Shown: one piece after another, positions 22,049-28,424 of the stretch
Numbering within the stretch: the stretch's first letter is position 1
Layout: each line of letters starts with the position of its first letter
Position numbers and translations under genes: made by a program
The notes under the pieces: generated by a model
Database searches by the model: none
Told to the model about the DNA's origin: nothing
What the model saw: only the letters and a program-made list of their open reading frames with translations
Virus record (IMG/VR): IMGVR_UViG_3300031787_000579
Span: 1-30,738 of that record
From: a virus
Reading direction: 5' to 3' (one strand)
Length of the DNA: 30,738 nucleotides

Positions 22049-22203
22049 TTTCTCCTCAACACTTCTAAACACTGTTGCAGTTTCTCATTGGCATGGTAGC
22101 GGTCATAATTCACAGATGTGGCACCATCCTTAAACCCTACTCTCTTGCCTAGAAAATAACCCATGTTGAGTGAGATCAAAACAATAAACAAGACATTGAT
22201 CAT
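22045..22203 (-). CDS. Small single-pass membrane protein (52 aa)
   Basis: ATG at 22203 overlaps the upstream stop in TAATG and its own TGA at 22047-22045 overlaps the next start in ATGA, so it is wedged perfectly between two genes. The product starts MINVLFIVLISLNMGYFLGK, one membrane segment, followed by a basic polar tail with YDRYHANEKLQQCLEVLRRK. Too short for many gene finders. A small membrane modulator of the early phase is possible; there is no direct evidence. Confidence 0.75.
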   Translation of the reverse strand: MINVLFIVLISLNMGYFLGKRVGFKDGATSVNYDRYHANEKLQQCLEVLRRK

Positions 22204-22580
22204 TAGAAGACTCCTCTGATGAGGGTGTCTTTGTCGAGATCCATAATTAACCCAGTATTGATTTCTTTAACTGGGATAAGTCTATCTGTTGCATATCCTG
22301 CTAAGGCATAATCTTCACCATCATGAGTGATAAAGTATGTGCCAAGGTCTGCAATCTCTGCCAGGTCCCCAAGTGTTTTGGGTTCATCATATTCTTTGTA
22401 GTTCTTTCCAAAGGAGTTAATCATGGCAGGGATAGCAATAACAGTGACTCGGTCAAACTCTGCCATTGAGTCTAAGAATTTTCTCAGGTCTTCATTGTTA
22501 GTCTTAAAAGATTGAAGCAGAGTCTTGTAGTCTGATGGACTTTTTTGAATTGCCTCTGCCAGTTTTTTTAGTGTCATCAT
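22203..22580 (-). CDS. Hypothetical early protein (125 aa)
   Basis: ATG 22580 is preceded by GGGGGG/AGGGGGGAACG, a very strong purine ribosome binding site. The product has a helical start (TLKKLAEAIQKSPSDYKTLL), a strand (RVTVIAIPAMI) and an acidic end. I do not recognise it. Its first 78 bp overlap the C-terminal coding part of the exonuclease gene in another frame, a notably long overlap. It is part of the leftward unit. Confidence 0.65.
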   Translation of the reverse strand: MMTLKKLAEAIQKSPSDYKTLLQSFKTNNEDLRKFLDSMAEFDRVTVIAIPAMINSFGKNYKEYDEPKTLGDLAEIADLGTYFITHDGEDYALAGYATDRLIPVKEINTGLIMDLDKDTLIRGVF

Positions 22581-23190
22581 CGTTCCCCCCTAGTTTATAA
22601 AAATCATTATCTAAAAACTCATCAAGATTGACTCTTGGATAAAGTTTCTTAAAGATCCCATAACATGCCATAGCATCTGCCTCATCATCATGGTGTTTTG
22701 TTAATGCCACACCAAGTGACTGAGCAACAGACTTTAAATCTCTCTTTTGAAAATCATAGTCTGCCTGAAAATACTTTGCAAGTGAGTGTGTAGAAATTAT
22801 CTTTGACTCTGGAAATCTCTGCAGAAAAAACCAGTATTCATCAGTAGGAAATAATGCCATCTTAAGCATGGCATGGTCAAAGGTCACCATCTTGCCAAAG
22901 CCATCTCTCTTGGCATGACATACAAAATATTTAAGCTCATGATCTTTAAAAAATCTCATAAGATCAGGCACTTGATCATGAAATGTGGGCCATGTCTCAG
23001 TCATCTCTTTGGTGATCCCATGGATGTGTGCGGCCTGCTCTGCCTCATCGGTCCATCTCCAAGGTCTGCATTTGATCTTGTATGTAGAGACTATTGTGAG
23101 GGCAGAGTTGACTGCTATAAATGTCCCAGTGAGGATGCTTGATGATGATGGATTTGTGCCAGTTGTTTCAAGGTCCACCACGCAAAACAT
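22504..23190 (-). CDS. DEDDh 3'-5' exonuclease (DnaQ / RNase T-like)
   Basis: A 228-residue protein with the three exonuclease motifs: ExoI CVVDLETTG (D6, E8), ExoII around VTFDHAMLK (D105) and ExoIII HHDDEADAM (H167, D172). These bind two metal ions for 3'-5' removal of nucleotides. The last about 40 residues (from GGNDDDTKK) are polar and lie in the overlap with the next gene. It overlaps SSB by 1 bp (23190). It probably trims 3' ends in recombination or repair together with SSB, Erf and RusA. ExoII is less typical (no HN before the Asp). Confidence 0.8.
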   Translation of the reverse strand: MFCVVDLETTGTNPSSSSILTGTFIAVNSALTIVSTYKIKCRPWRWTDEAEQAAHIHGITKEMTETWPTFHDQVPDLMRFFKDHELKYFVCHAKRDGFGKMVTFDHAMLKMALFPTDEYWFFLQRFPESKIISTHSLAKYFQADYDFQKRDLKSVAQSLGVALTKHHDDEADAMACYGIFKKLYPRVNLDEFLDNDFYKLGGNDDDTKKTGRGNSKKSIRLQDSASIF

Positions 23191-23498
23191 TAGTCTTCCT
23201 TAGAGGATGTGAATTCAAAATTAGAGCAGTTAATCTGGGTTTTCTTTTTACCATCTTTCTCATAATGGTCTAACTTGCCTTCAAAGAAAATGCTCATCCC
23301 TTCCTTCACATGGGTGGCAAAAGACTCTGCTCTTGGCCCATACATAACACAGTCATGCCAGATCGCTTTATCTTCCTTACCCTTGATCTTTTCAAATGTG
23401 CCAACAGAGAAAAGAGCAATGGGTGTGCCAGACTTTCCTTCAATCTTTTTGATGTTGTAAACCCTACCAAACAAAATCACCTTGCAATAACCAATCAT
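23190..23498 (-). CDS. ssb: Single-stranded DNA-binding protein
   Basis: A 102-residue OB-fold protein. The strand order CKVILFGRVYNI, ALFSVGTFEK, IWHDCVMYGPRAESFATHVK and GMSIFFEGKLDHYEKDGKKK follows bacterial and phage SSB, including the W-x-D/N-x-x-x-Y/F-G-x-A-E pattern and the G-x-x-x-x-x-G-K-L turn. The usual acidic partner-binding tail is only hinted at by the ending SSKED. It protects ssDNA during replication and works with the annealing protein next to it. Overlaps Erf by 4 bp. Confidence 0.85.
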   Translation of the reverse strand: MIGYCKVILFGRVYNIKKIEGKSGTPIALFSVGTFEKIKGKEDKAIWHDCVMYGPRAESFATHVKEGMSIFFEGKLDHYEKDGKKKTQINCSNFEFTSSKED

Positions 23499-24163
23499 TT
23501 CTTATCCTTATTTTTCGCTTCAATTAATCTACTAGCTTCAGACTTTGTGACATTATCATCAAACTGGATCCCCATCTTTCGCATGGCATTTTTCTGAGCA
23601 TCACTTGCAGGATAGTCAGTCTTTGGGGCAGATGGTTTATTATCTTTTAATTCATTTTGAACGTCTGACCATTGTCTAATTGCAGGTTCATTTCTCCAAT
23701 CACTTCTAAATGAATTTTCATAATCCCTGCTCTCCTCATCATCTAATGACTCAAGCATAAATGTCTTAAGATAGCAGTATTTTATTGCCATAGAATATGC
23801 TTTACCTGTTGCCTTATCACCTGAGTCAATAGCATAGGCAAAGCATTGAGTTTGAAATTGCTCTGTCATATTATCAGAGTTAAAAAATGTTACCGATGCC
23901 CAAACTTTAACTAGATAACTTTTTGATATCTGAGTTTGACCTTGATAGGTCTTTGAGTTTTCTATTATTTCTAGCTCACATGTTTCCATCCTTGGCATTG
24001 CCACTATCCCTGAATTGGCAATAGGATCATGAAGCAAAGATGTCACATCATCATGAGAGACTGCAGTATAAGAAGACTTTTCGTTAATCTTTACTGTTGA
24101 TCCCTTGTGTACTGATTTTACTTGTTTTTGGATTTCGTTGATTTTCTGAAAAAGATTTTTCAT
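23495..24163 (-). CDS. erf: Erf-family single-strand annealing protein
   Basis: A 222-residue protein of the P22 Erf type. The segment CFAYAIDSGDKATGKAYSMA followed by IKYCYLKTFML is the Erf hallmark, preceded by an annealing-domain-like beta core. It anneals complementary ssDNA in recombination. Start ATG 24163 is preferred because AAGGTGG lies 5-6 bp upstream; an in-frame GTG at 24172 gives three extra residues but overlaps that site. Its N-terminal coding region overlaps the preceding zinc-ribbon gene by about 80 bp. The C-terminal 50 residues are a linker and a small KNKDKK tail. Confidence 0.88.
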   Translation of the reverse strand: MKNLFQKINEIQKQVKSVHKGSTVKINEKSSYTAVSHDDVTSLLHDPIANSGIVAMPRMETCELEIIENSKTYQGQTQISKSYLVKVWASVTFFNSDNMTEQFQTQCFAYAIDSGDKATGKAYSMAIKYCYLKTFMLESLDDEESRDYENSFRSDWRNEPAIRQWSDVQNELKDNKPSAPKTDYPASDAQKNAMRKMGIQFDDNVTKSEASRLIEAKNKDKK

Positions 24164-24335
24164 GTTTGCCACCTTGTTTAAAATAATGTTTGGTAAAATA
24201 GTCCAATGGTTTCATGCCGTCAATAAGGTTTGATTTTTTTATACACTTGCATTTAGTCTGACTAACTACCTGATCATCATTGTAGTTAAGCTCATAATAT
24301 TCTCTGCACTTATGGCATCTAATTAGTTCAGACAT
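24084..24335 (-). CDS. Small zinc-ribbon protein
   Basis: An 83-residue protein. C8-x2-C11 (CHKC) and C29-x-C31 (CKC) are spaced like a zinc ribbon. The rest is polar and K/Q/S-rich. The start overlaps the stop of the PP-loop gene by one base. The last 80 bp run inside the Erf gene in another frame. It is likely a cytoplasmic nucleic-acid or protein binder; no family recognised. Confidence 0.55.
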   Translation of the reverse strand: MSELIRCHKCREYYELNYNDDQVVSQTKCKCIKKSNLIDGMKPLDYFTKHYFKQGGKHEKSFSENQRNPKTSKISTQGINSKD

Positions 24336-25069
24336 TATTTTTCCTCACAAAAAATACCACATTCGAAATTCATATTTTTTAAAGGTCTTCCCTTTGCGTC
24401 TGGTGATAACTCATCTAAGAAAATTCTTTTGCCTTTATATGTTACCAATTTTGTGCCTATTCTTTTGGATTGCTCAACCCTTAATGAAAAGATTTCAGGG
24501 TGTTTACTTCTAACCAAATTCCAGTATGTGGCACTTGTTGACTTTACACATCCAATGCAATTAGCATTTGGATAACCAAGACTATAGATCTCTGGCAGTT
24601 TTATGTTTGCCTTTTTAATTATTTCAAAACAATCTGTCTTGGTTATTTTAGCATCAATTAAAACAGGCAAAACATTCTCTCTCTCTCTCTCTATAAAGCG
24701 TTTATGCCTAGCAGCTTCATCAAAAGTAAATCCCAAAACATGAAAATCAGGTTTGTTTTTTTCTTCCCATATTTGCCGAGCTTTCTTTTTTAATTCAAAG
24801 GTGCATGGTGCCCCCATAACACCAGACATATATTTTCTTTTTTCCCAGACATCATAAGCAGACATACTTGGAAAAGCGGGGTTTGTTGCAATTTCAATTT
24901 TATGCCCTAACCACTTTTCTACATCTAAAAGAAATCTTCTATTGTCTTCATGCTCTTCCATAACAGGGTTGTTAATAATCCTTATTTCATGGTCATTACC
25001 ATAAACTTCAATAGTTTTTTTCGCTGCCACAGCACTAGCTGCACCACATGAAAACCAAACTGCAATCAT
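24335..25069 (-). CDS. PP-loop ATP pyrophosphatase, PAPS reductase-like
   Basis: A 244-residue protein. The N-terminus VWFSCGAASAVAA is a PP-loop (S7-C-G9-x-x-S12) of the PAPS reductase/adenylyl-activating type. GAPCTFELKKKA (C89) and NANCIGCVKS (C171, C174) plus the ending ECGIFC suggest a metal or Fe-S site. Phage versions may serve in sulphur metabolism or base/backbone modification; DndC, which belongs to this superfamily, works in DNA phosphorothioation, but no dnd partners are seen. A (TC) dinucleotide tract lies within it. It is in the leftward early unit. Confidence 0.72.
   Translation of the reverse strand: MIAVWFSCGAASAVAAKKTIEVYGNDHEIRIINNPVMEEHEDNRRFLLDVEKWLGHKIEIATNPAFPSMSAYDVWEKRKYMSGVMGAPCTFELKKKARQIWEEKNKPDFHVLGFTFDEAARHKRFIERERENVLPVLIDAKITKTDCFEIIKKANIKLPEIYSLGYPNANCIGCVKSTSATYWNLVRSKHPEIFSLRVEQSKRIGTKLVTYKGKRIFLDELSPDAKGRPLKNMNFECGIFCEEK
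24676..24692. repeat. (TC)8.5 dinucleotide tract inside PP-loop gene
   Basis: A perfect TC run of 17 bp, read as GA repeats on the coding strand (ERERE, residues 127-131). Runs of this length can gain or lose units by slippage, which would break or restore the frame. Whether it varies is unknown. Confidence 0.9.
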
Positions 25070-25083
25070 TTTCCATCCTTTTG

Positions 25084-25701
25084 TTAAAGTCCATTTTCTT
25101 TTGCATACTTTCTAAGTGGGTGTAGGAAATATTCAACATCCTTTTCTAATGCCTTTTGATTTGAAATTAGACCTTGCCTTAAGAGCTTTTCACCATCCCC
25201 ATTGTAGCATCTGATCCAGTCAAATAAGACCATCATCTCTTTGTGCATAGCTGAGAAGTGTTCACAGTCTGGGACAATCCTTTTGAGGTAGATCAAGACC
25301 ATCTGATCTAATTGCTCTTGAGTAAACATCTTAAGAAATATTTGTTTAACGTGGTTGTAACATCTACCTGATAGATCGCTTAACTCATCGACCTTGATGT
25401 CATCCTTGGCCAAATATGGCTTAATTAAAGCTAAGATTTCCTGCAGGGTAGGATGTTTGTCCATCTTATAAGGGATTGTCTTGCACACCTGGGCAATTAA
25501 TTGATGCTTATAATTCATTTCGGCAAGATCCTTTGCCCAAGTTTGAAGGGTTGACTGGTTTGGAGATCTCTCAAATCTCAATGCCATCTCTTTTAAATGG
25601 TTTTCAATCTCTGCCTGATGGACATCTCTAGACTTATCAGAGTTTTCAAGTCTCTTGATGCTATCTTTATCATCCCACTTTTTGGCATGTGCATAACTCA
25701 T
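25084..25701 (-). CDS. Putative replication protein / helicase loader-like
   Basis: A 205-residue helical protein. The segment QSTLQTWAKDLAEMNYKHQL and QVCKTIPYKMDKHPTLQEIL (W...L.....Q...A...........P.L.EI) resembles the N-terminal domain of phage helicase loaders such as the G39P type or lambda P-like proteins, with the P-T-L-Q-E-I segment as key. The rest is helical, with no ATPase or nuclease motif. A function in bringing host DnaB to the origin would fit the adjacent divergent non-coding region. The similarity is weak. Confidence 0.4.
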   Translation of the reverse strand: MSYAHAKKWDDKDSIKRLENSDKSRDVHQAEIENHLKEMALRFERSPNQSTLQTWAKDLAEMNYKHQLIAQVCKTIPYKMDKHPTLQEILALIKPYLAKDDIKVDELSDLSGRCYNHVKQIFLKMFTQEQLDQMVLIYLKRIVPDCEHFSAMHKEMMVLFDWIRCYNGDGEKLLRQGLISNQKALEKDVEYFLHPLRKYAKENGL

Positions 25702-25992
25702 TTAAGATCCTTTAAATTCAAAGTTTGTTAGTTCTAATATCGCCTCATTTTCTACTTTTCTTAAATCGAACCACTCATTTAAAATCTTGTATTTAGCAAA
25801 CTTTTCATGCATGTGTTTTTCAATTAACCTATAATTGCTGACATAAACAATTTTAACCATTTGTATTTTAAATGGAATAACTGTGGCAATGTGGACAATT
25901 CTCTTGGTCTTATATTTGGTTAATCCAATCTTATAAAACTCTCTACCTGATGAGTCTGCAAACTTAATGATGTAAACATATCCTAAATTCAT
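25702..25992 (-). CDS. T5orf172 / MUG113-type GIY-YIG-like protein
   Basis: A 96-residue protein with GYVYIIKF at 4-11, FYKIGLTK at 19-26, then a basic R-x-x-x-I segment, a middle E-K-H-M-H-E-K-F helix (about 58-66) and NEWFDL at about 71-76. This order (VYI...YKIG.T...R, E..H..F, EWF) is the T5orf172 domain, a relative of the GIY-YIG nuclease fold. Activity is not certain, as phage members are often small regulators. It is the first gene of the leftward unit, 594 bp from the divergent rightward genes. Confidence 0.72.
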   Translation of the reverse strand: MNLGYVYIIKFADSSGREFYKIGLTKYKTKRIVHIATVIPFKIQMVKIVYVSNYRLIEKHMHEKFAKYKILNEWFDLRKVENEAILELTNFEFKGS

Positions 25993-26119
25993 AGATGCAA
26001 ATTACACTAAAATAAAAATATTAAGAAAATAATTTTAAAGCTTTGAATTATTTACATGCTCTATTACATATCTAGTTGAATTTATTATTTGATAATAGTG
26101 CTATGTATTGCACATGGTA

Positions 26120-26148
26120 TTGACACAGAAAAAGTGGGTTGAGATAAG
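26120..26148 (+). promoter_or_regulatory. Sigma70-like promoter candidate
   Basis: A perfect TTGACA (26120-26125), 17-bp spacing and GATAAG (26143-26148), 4 of 6 with TATAAT. The -10 touches the G-rich tract. It would transcribe rightward across the structured region toward 26586, giving a long 5' leader of about 430 nt. Confidence 0.35.
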
Positions 26149-26165
26149 GGAGGGGTGGGGGAGGG
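26148..26165 (+). other. G-quadruplex motif with single-base loops
   Basis: Four G tracts GGG (26148-26150), GGGG (26152-26155), GGGGG (26157-26161) and GGG (26163-26165), each separated by one base (A, T, A). One-base loops give the most stable parallel G4 forms. It stands out in an AT-rich genome; an extra GGG lies upstream at 26136-26138. Confidence 0.75.
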
Positions 26166-26220
26166 ATTCTTAATTCCCCAAAGATCTACTTAATAAACCA
26201 CCTACTCAATTATAAAGATC

Positions 26221-26247
26221 TTATCTAGTCTTATCTATAATAGATAA
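26221..26247. promoter_or_regulatory. TTATCTA repeats with 10-bp phasing (operator candidate)
   Basis: TTATCTA at 26221-26227 and 26231-26237 in direct order, then TAGATAA at 26241-26247 inverted, each starting 10 bp apart. The last two form a perfect 7-bp inverted repeat with loop TAA. AAAGATCT also occurs twice (26180-26187 and 26214-26221). One helical turn between copies suggests cooperative protein binding on one face, perhaps by the XRE protein at 28408. Confidence 0.5.
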
Positions 26248-26264
26248 ACTTTCTTAGTGTCTTG

Positions 26265-26312
26265 GTCACTACTTGCCCCACAGGGGTGAGGACATGATGT
26301 CCGAATAGTGAC
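26265..26312 (+). ncRNA. Candidate three-way-junction structured RNA
   Basis: Outer stem GTCACTA (26265-26271) pairs with TAGTGAC (26306-26312). Inside are two hairpins: CCCC/GGGG (26276-26279, 26283-26286; loop ACA), extendable by T-T-G/T-G-A wobble pairs to 7 bp, and GGACA/TGTCC (26290-26294, 26298-26302; loop TGA). GAA (26303-26305) is left single stranded in the junction. All stems are perfect in the core. The fold is on the plus strand; the minus strand would also fold. Confidence 0.5.
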
Positions 26313-26509
26313 GAGAAAATGCACAGGATGTGAATAGTCTTGTAACACAAAACTGAAAAGTTAAAACAAAACTTTCTTCACTTAAGGATAGGTCTATCTA
26401 ATTTGGAGATGGTCATCATCTGATTAATTAAGTTGATCATTTAAGTTTATTCATCTAGCTTTATTTCAGGAATGAAATTCAAATGAATGTCAAACTCTGG
26501 ATCAATTCC

Positions 26510-26539
26510 TGGTGGTCATCTTAATCCTTTTGGTGGTCA
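26510..26539. repeat. TGGTGGTCA direct repeats (iteron-like)
   Basis: TGGTGGTCA occurs at 26510-26518 and 26531-26539, 21 bp apart, two helical turns. The core TGGTCA also occurs at 26263-26268 and 26410-26415 on the same strand. They may bind an initiator or regulator just before the first rightward gene. Confidence 0.4.
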
Positions 26540-26585
26540 CCCCTTTTTTCTTTTCATATCTAAATTTTATTGAAATCCTATCTCT

Positions 26586-27551
26586 ATGAAGAAAGTAGAG
26601 GAGCATGAGCTAATAGCTAAAATCAAAGAGCTTCATAAAGAACATGGGAAGACACCTACACTAAAGGAGTTCTCAGAGTTCTACTCTACATCTACAGTCC
26701 ACAAGCATGGATGGAATAATCTAATTAAAAAAGCAGGACTCACACCTAACATGACACATGTCCCAGGTCCTGATCTATTGGTCCATAAATGGGAAGCTAG
26801 AATTCTCTTCTTAGATATAGAGACATCGGCATTATTAGTCAGGACTTATGGGCTTTATAATCAAAACATACCTATCCAAAACATAGTAGAGGATTGGTCC
26901 TTACTTTCTTATTGTGCCAAGTTTAATGATGATGAGACAGTCTATTATTTAGATCAGAGATATGCCCAAGACTACACAGATGACAGACAGCTAGTGGAAG
27001 GGATCCATGACCTTATAAGGCAGGCAGACATTATCGTGGCCCACAACATTGATTTTGACTGGGGAAAACTCAATGCCAAGTTTATAAAGTATGAACTAGA
27101 TCCACTACATCCCAGGCAGATATGCACTTTAAAGATGACTCGTAAATTAATGAAGAAAGGCATCACATCTAAGAAATTAGAGTTTCTTGCTAAGTGGTTA
27201 GGATGCACACCAAAGGAAAGTCACGCAAAGTTTCCTGGTGGTAAGCTATGGGATGAATGTCTTAAAGGTAACCAGGAAGCCTGGGCAGAATGTGAGGTCT
27301 ACAATCGTGGTGATGTGACCACCTTGAATGAAATTTTTTGGAAACTTGCAAGATATGATCAAAGCATTAATTTTTCCATCTATGAGCATAAGAATAAGTG
27401 CATTTGTGGATCAGATCACTTCATTAGAGATGGTTATAAGGTGACAAACTCATCCAAAAAAATGAGGTTTAGATGTGGTGCATGTGGCAAAGTTTATACG
27501 GCCAGAATAGAGGAGCTTCCTACTAAACTTAAGGCAGGATTGTTTCAATAA
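26586..27551 (+). CDS. HNH-repeat / DEDD exonuclease / zinc-finger fusion
   Basis: A 321-residue protein with three parts. Residues about 8-55 (LHKEHGKTPTLKEFSEFYS, then HGWNNLIKKAGLTP) match the homing-endonuclease-associated HNH repeat, a DNA-binding helical unit. Residues about 70-265 are an RNase H-like 3'-5' exonuclease: ILFLDIETS (D77, E79), VAHNIDFDWGKLN (N154, D156) and YNRGDVTTL (third Asp). Residues about 272-305 hold CICGSD...CGACGKVY, a zinc ribbon. ATG 26586 has no good ribosome binding site. It may act in DNA processing or repair, an early gene in the rightward unit. The domain combination is unusual to me but known from phages. Confidence 0.78.
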   Translation: MKKVEEHELIAKIKELHKEHGKTPTLKEFSEFYSTSTVHKHGWNNLIKKAGLTPNMTHVPGPDLLVHKWEARILFLDIETSALLVRTYGLYNQNIPIQNIVEDWSLLSYCAKFNDDETVYYLDQRYAQDYTDDRQLVEGIHDLIRQADIIVAHNIDFDWGKLNAKFIKYELDPLHPRQICTLKMTRKLMKKGITSKKLEFLAKWLGCTPKESHAKFPGGKLWDECLKGNQEAWAECEVYNRGDVTTLNEIFWKLARYDQSINFSIYEHKNKCICGSDHFIRDGYKVTNSSKKMRFRCGACGKVYTARIEELPTKLKAGLFQ

Positions 27552-27586
27552 AAGTGGAATAGTCAGACTCTTAATCCTTTATGCCC

Positions 27587-27612
27587 TAATTAAATGCGAT
27601 AAGATTTAATTA
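27587..27612 (+). promoter_or_regulatory. Inverted repeat over the next start codon
   Basis: TAATTAAA (27587-27594) and TTTAATTA (27605-27612) are perfect 8-bp inverted copies 10 bp apart; the second copy includes the A of ATG 27612. It could be a dimer operator or an mRNA hairpin hiding the start. The gene has no clear ribosome binding site, consistent with control at this point. Confidence 0.4.
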
Positions 27613-27926
27613 TGAAAAAGAAATCATTTCCAAAAAGTATGATGATCCTGGGAAGAGTTTATAAAATCAAGATAGTCACCAAGACTAAGCTTATGAGCAT
27701 TACAACAGGCAATGCCGTTGCATGTGTGGATTTCTCTGATCAGACAGTTTACATCTGGGATGAGTTAAGTGATGAGCAAAAGATGCTAAGTCTATTCCAC
27801 GAGCTAAGTCATATCGCTCATGTGGTGGTGGGTTTAGATCAAGTCATTAATGCCAAGATCCAAGAGATCCTATGCGAGACAATGGCCAATGCCTTTGGTG
27901 ATCTCCTCAAATCCTTCCACAAATGA
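27612..27926 (+). CDS. ImmA/IrrE- or SprT-like small metalloprotease-like protein
   Basis: A 104-residue protein. LFHELSHIAH contains H63-E64-x-x-H67 and further E residues at about 85-89 (EILCETMANAF), the layout of the minigluzincin ImmA/IrrE family: HEXXH plus a downstream glutamate. In phages and mobile elements such proteases cleave repressors. The small size gives only the catalytic core, and the next gene has no repressor, though an XRE gene lies 0.5 kb downstream. It sits in the rightward early unit and overlaps the next gene by 4 bp (ATGA). Confidence 0.62.
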   Translation: MKKKSFPKSMMILGRVYKIKIVTKTKLMSITTGNAVACVDFSDQTVYIWDELSDEQKMLSLFHELSHIAHVVVGLDQVINAKIQEILCETMANAFGDLLKSFHK

Positions 27927-28174
27927 CTGCCCAAGTTATCTTTCTTAATAAGTGGTTAGATTGCCCCGACGAAAAGAAAAGAGAGCATGCCATGATCCAG
28001 GCACTTATCCAAGAGGAAGTGGCAAAATACCTATATGAGATCAGAAATTATAATGCCTTCCAAAAGGCAATCTCAAAGCAAAAATCATATAATTTATTCA
28101 GACAAAAACTCAAACTCATTGATGGTGGTGCAGAAAGTTCACACCAAGAAAAAGATCCTTCACAAGATAATTAA
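27923..28174 (+). CDS. Small helical hypothetical protein
   Basis: An 83-residue helical protein (IQALIQEEVAKYLYEIRNYN) with a polar C-terminus (GGAESSHQEKDPSQDN). Not recognised. It overlaps the metalloprotease-like gene by 4 bp and may work with it. No motif supports a function. Confidence 0.6.
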   Translation: MTAQVIFLNKWLDCPDEKKREHAMIQALIQEEVAKYLYEIRNYNAFQKAISKQKSYNLFRQKLKLIDGGAESSHQEKDPSQDN

Positions 28175-28208
28175 ATTTAGTCTATAGTCTTTTAAAAAGG
28201 ACATGACT

Positions 28209-28424
28209 ATGGAAGTTTCACTAAGAAGAGATCCCTTCACTATTGATCTTTCAATAACTGCAAGGCAAGACTCAACAGTTTGTGTCTCACATCTAGAAAT
28301 CCCAAACATAACAAATGGCAAGATTGAATTAAAAGACTTCTATAAGTTTATAGTGGATCTTGAGTTTGCACTTAATATGACAATCGAAAAAGCAGAAAGG
28401 ACAAATTATGATCACCAGAGCTAA
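28209..28424 (+). CDS. Small hypothetical protein before the XRE gene
   Basis: A 71-residue protein. Start ATG 28209 is favoured over 28203 because AAAAAGG ends 8 bp before it, versus 2 bp for 28203. The sequence has beta-type segments (RRDPFTIDLSITARQDSTVC) and a C-terminal helix. It overlaps the XRE gene by 17 bp. No family recognised; a partner or antitoxin-type role is speculation. Confidence 0.55.
   Translation: MEVSLRRDPFTIDLSITARQDSTVCVSHLEIPNITNGKIELKDFYKFIVDLEFALNMTIEKAERTNYDHQS

Larger units (their letters stand above)
25993..26585. other. Non-coding divergent control region, origin candidate
   Basis: 593 bp between the leftward unit (first gene ends at 25992) and the rightward unit (first gene at 26586). 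I see no convincing gene. It contains, in order: a very AT-rich part (25993-26110) with an inverted repeat TATTAT/ATAATA around 26083-26097 and GTGC/GCAC (26099-26113), a promoter-like pair, a G-rich tract, TTATCTA repeats, a three-way-junction-like fold, and TGGTCA repeats. AT-rich melting zone plus repeats next to a putative helicase loader make an origin possible, though unproven. Confidence 0.6.

Noticed and set aside
26265-26312. Hammerhead ribozyme for the three-stem fold
   Set aside because: The stem order and the GAA are reminiscent, but the conserved CTGATGA box is missing and the bases before the second hairpin are GGGGTGA, used in a stem.
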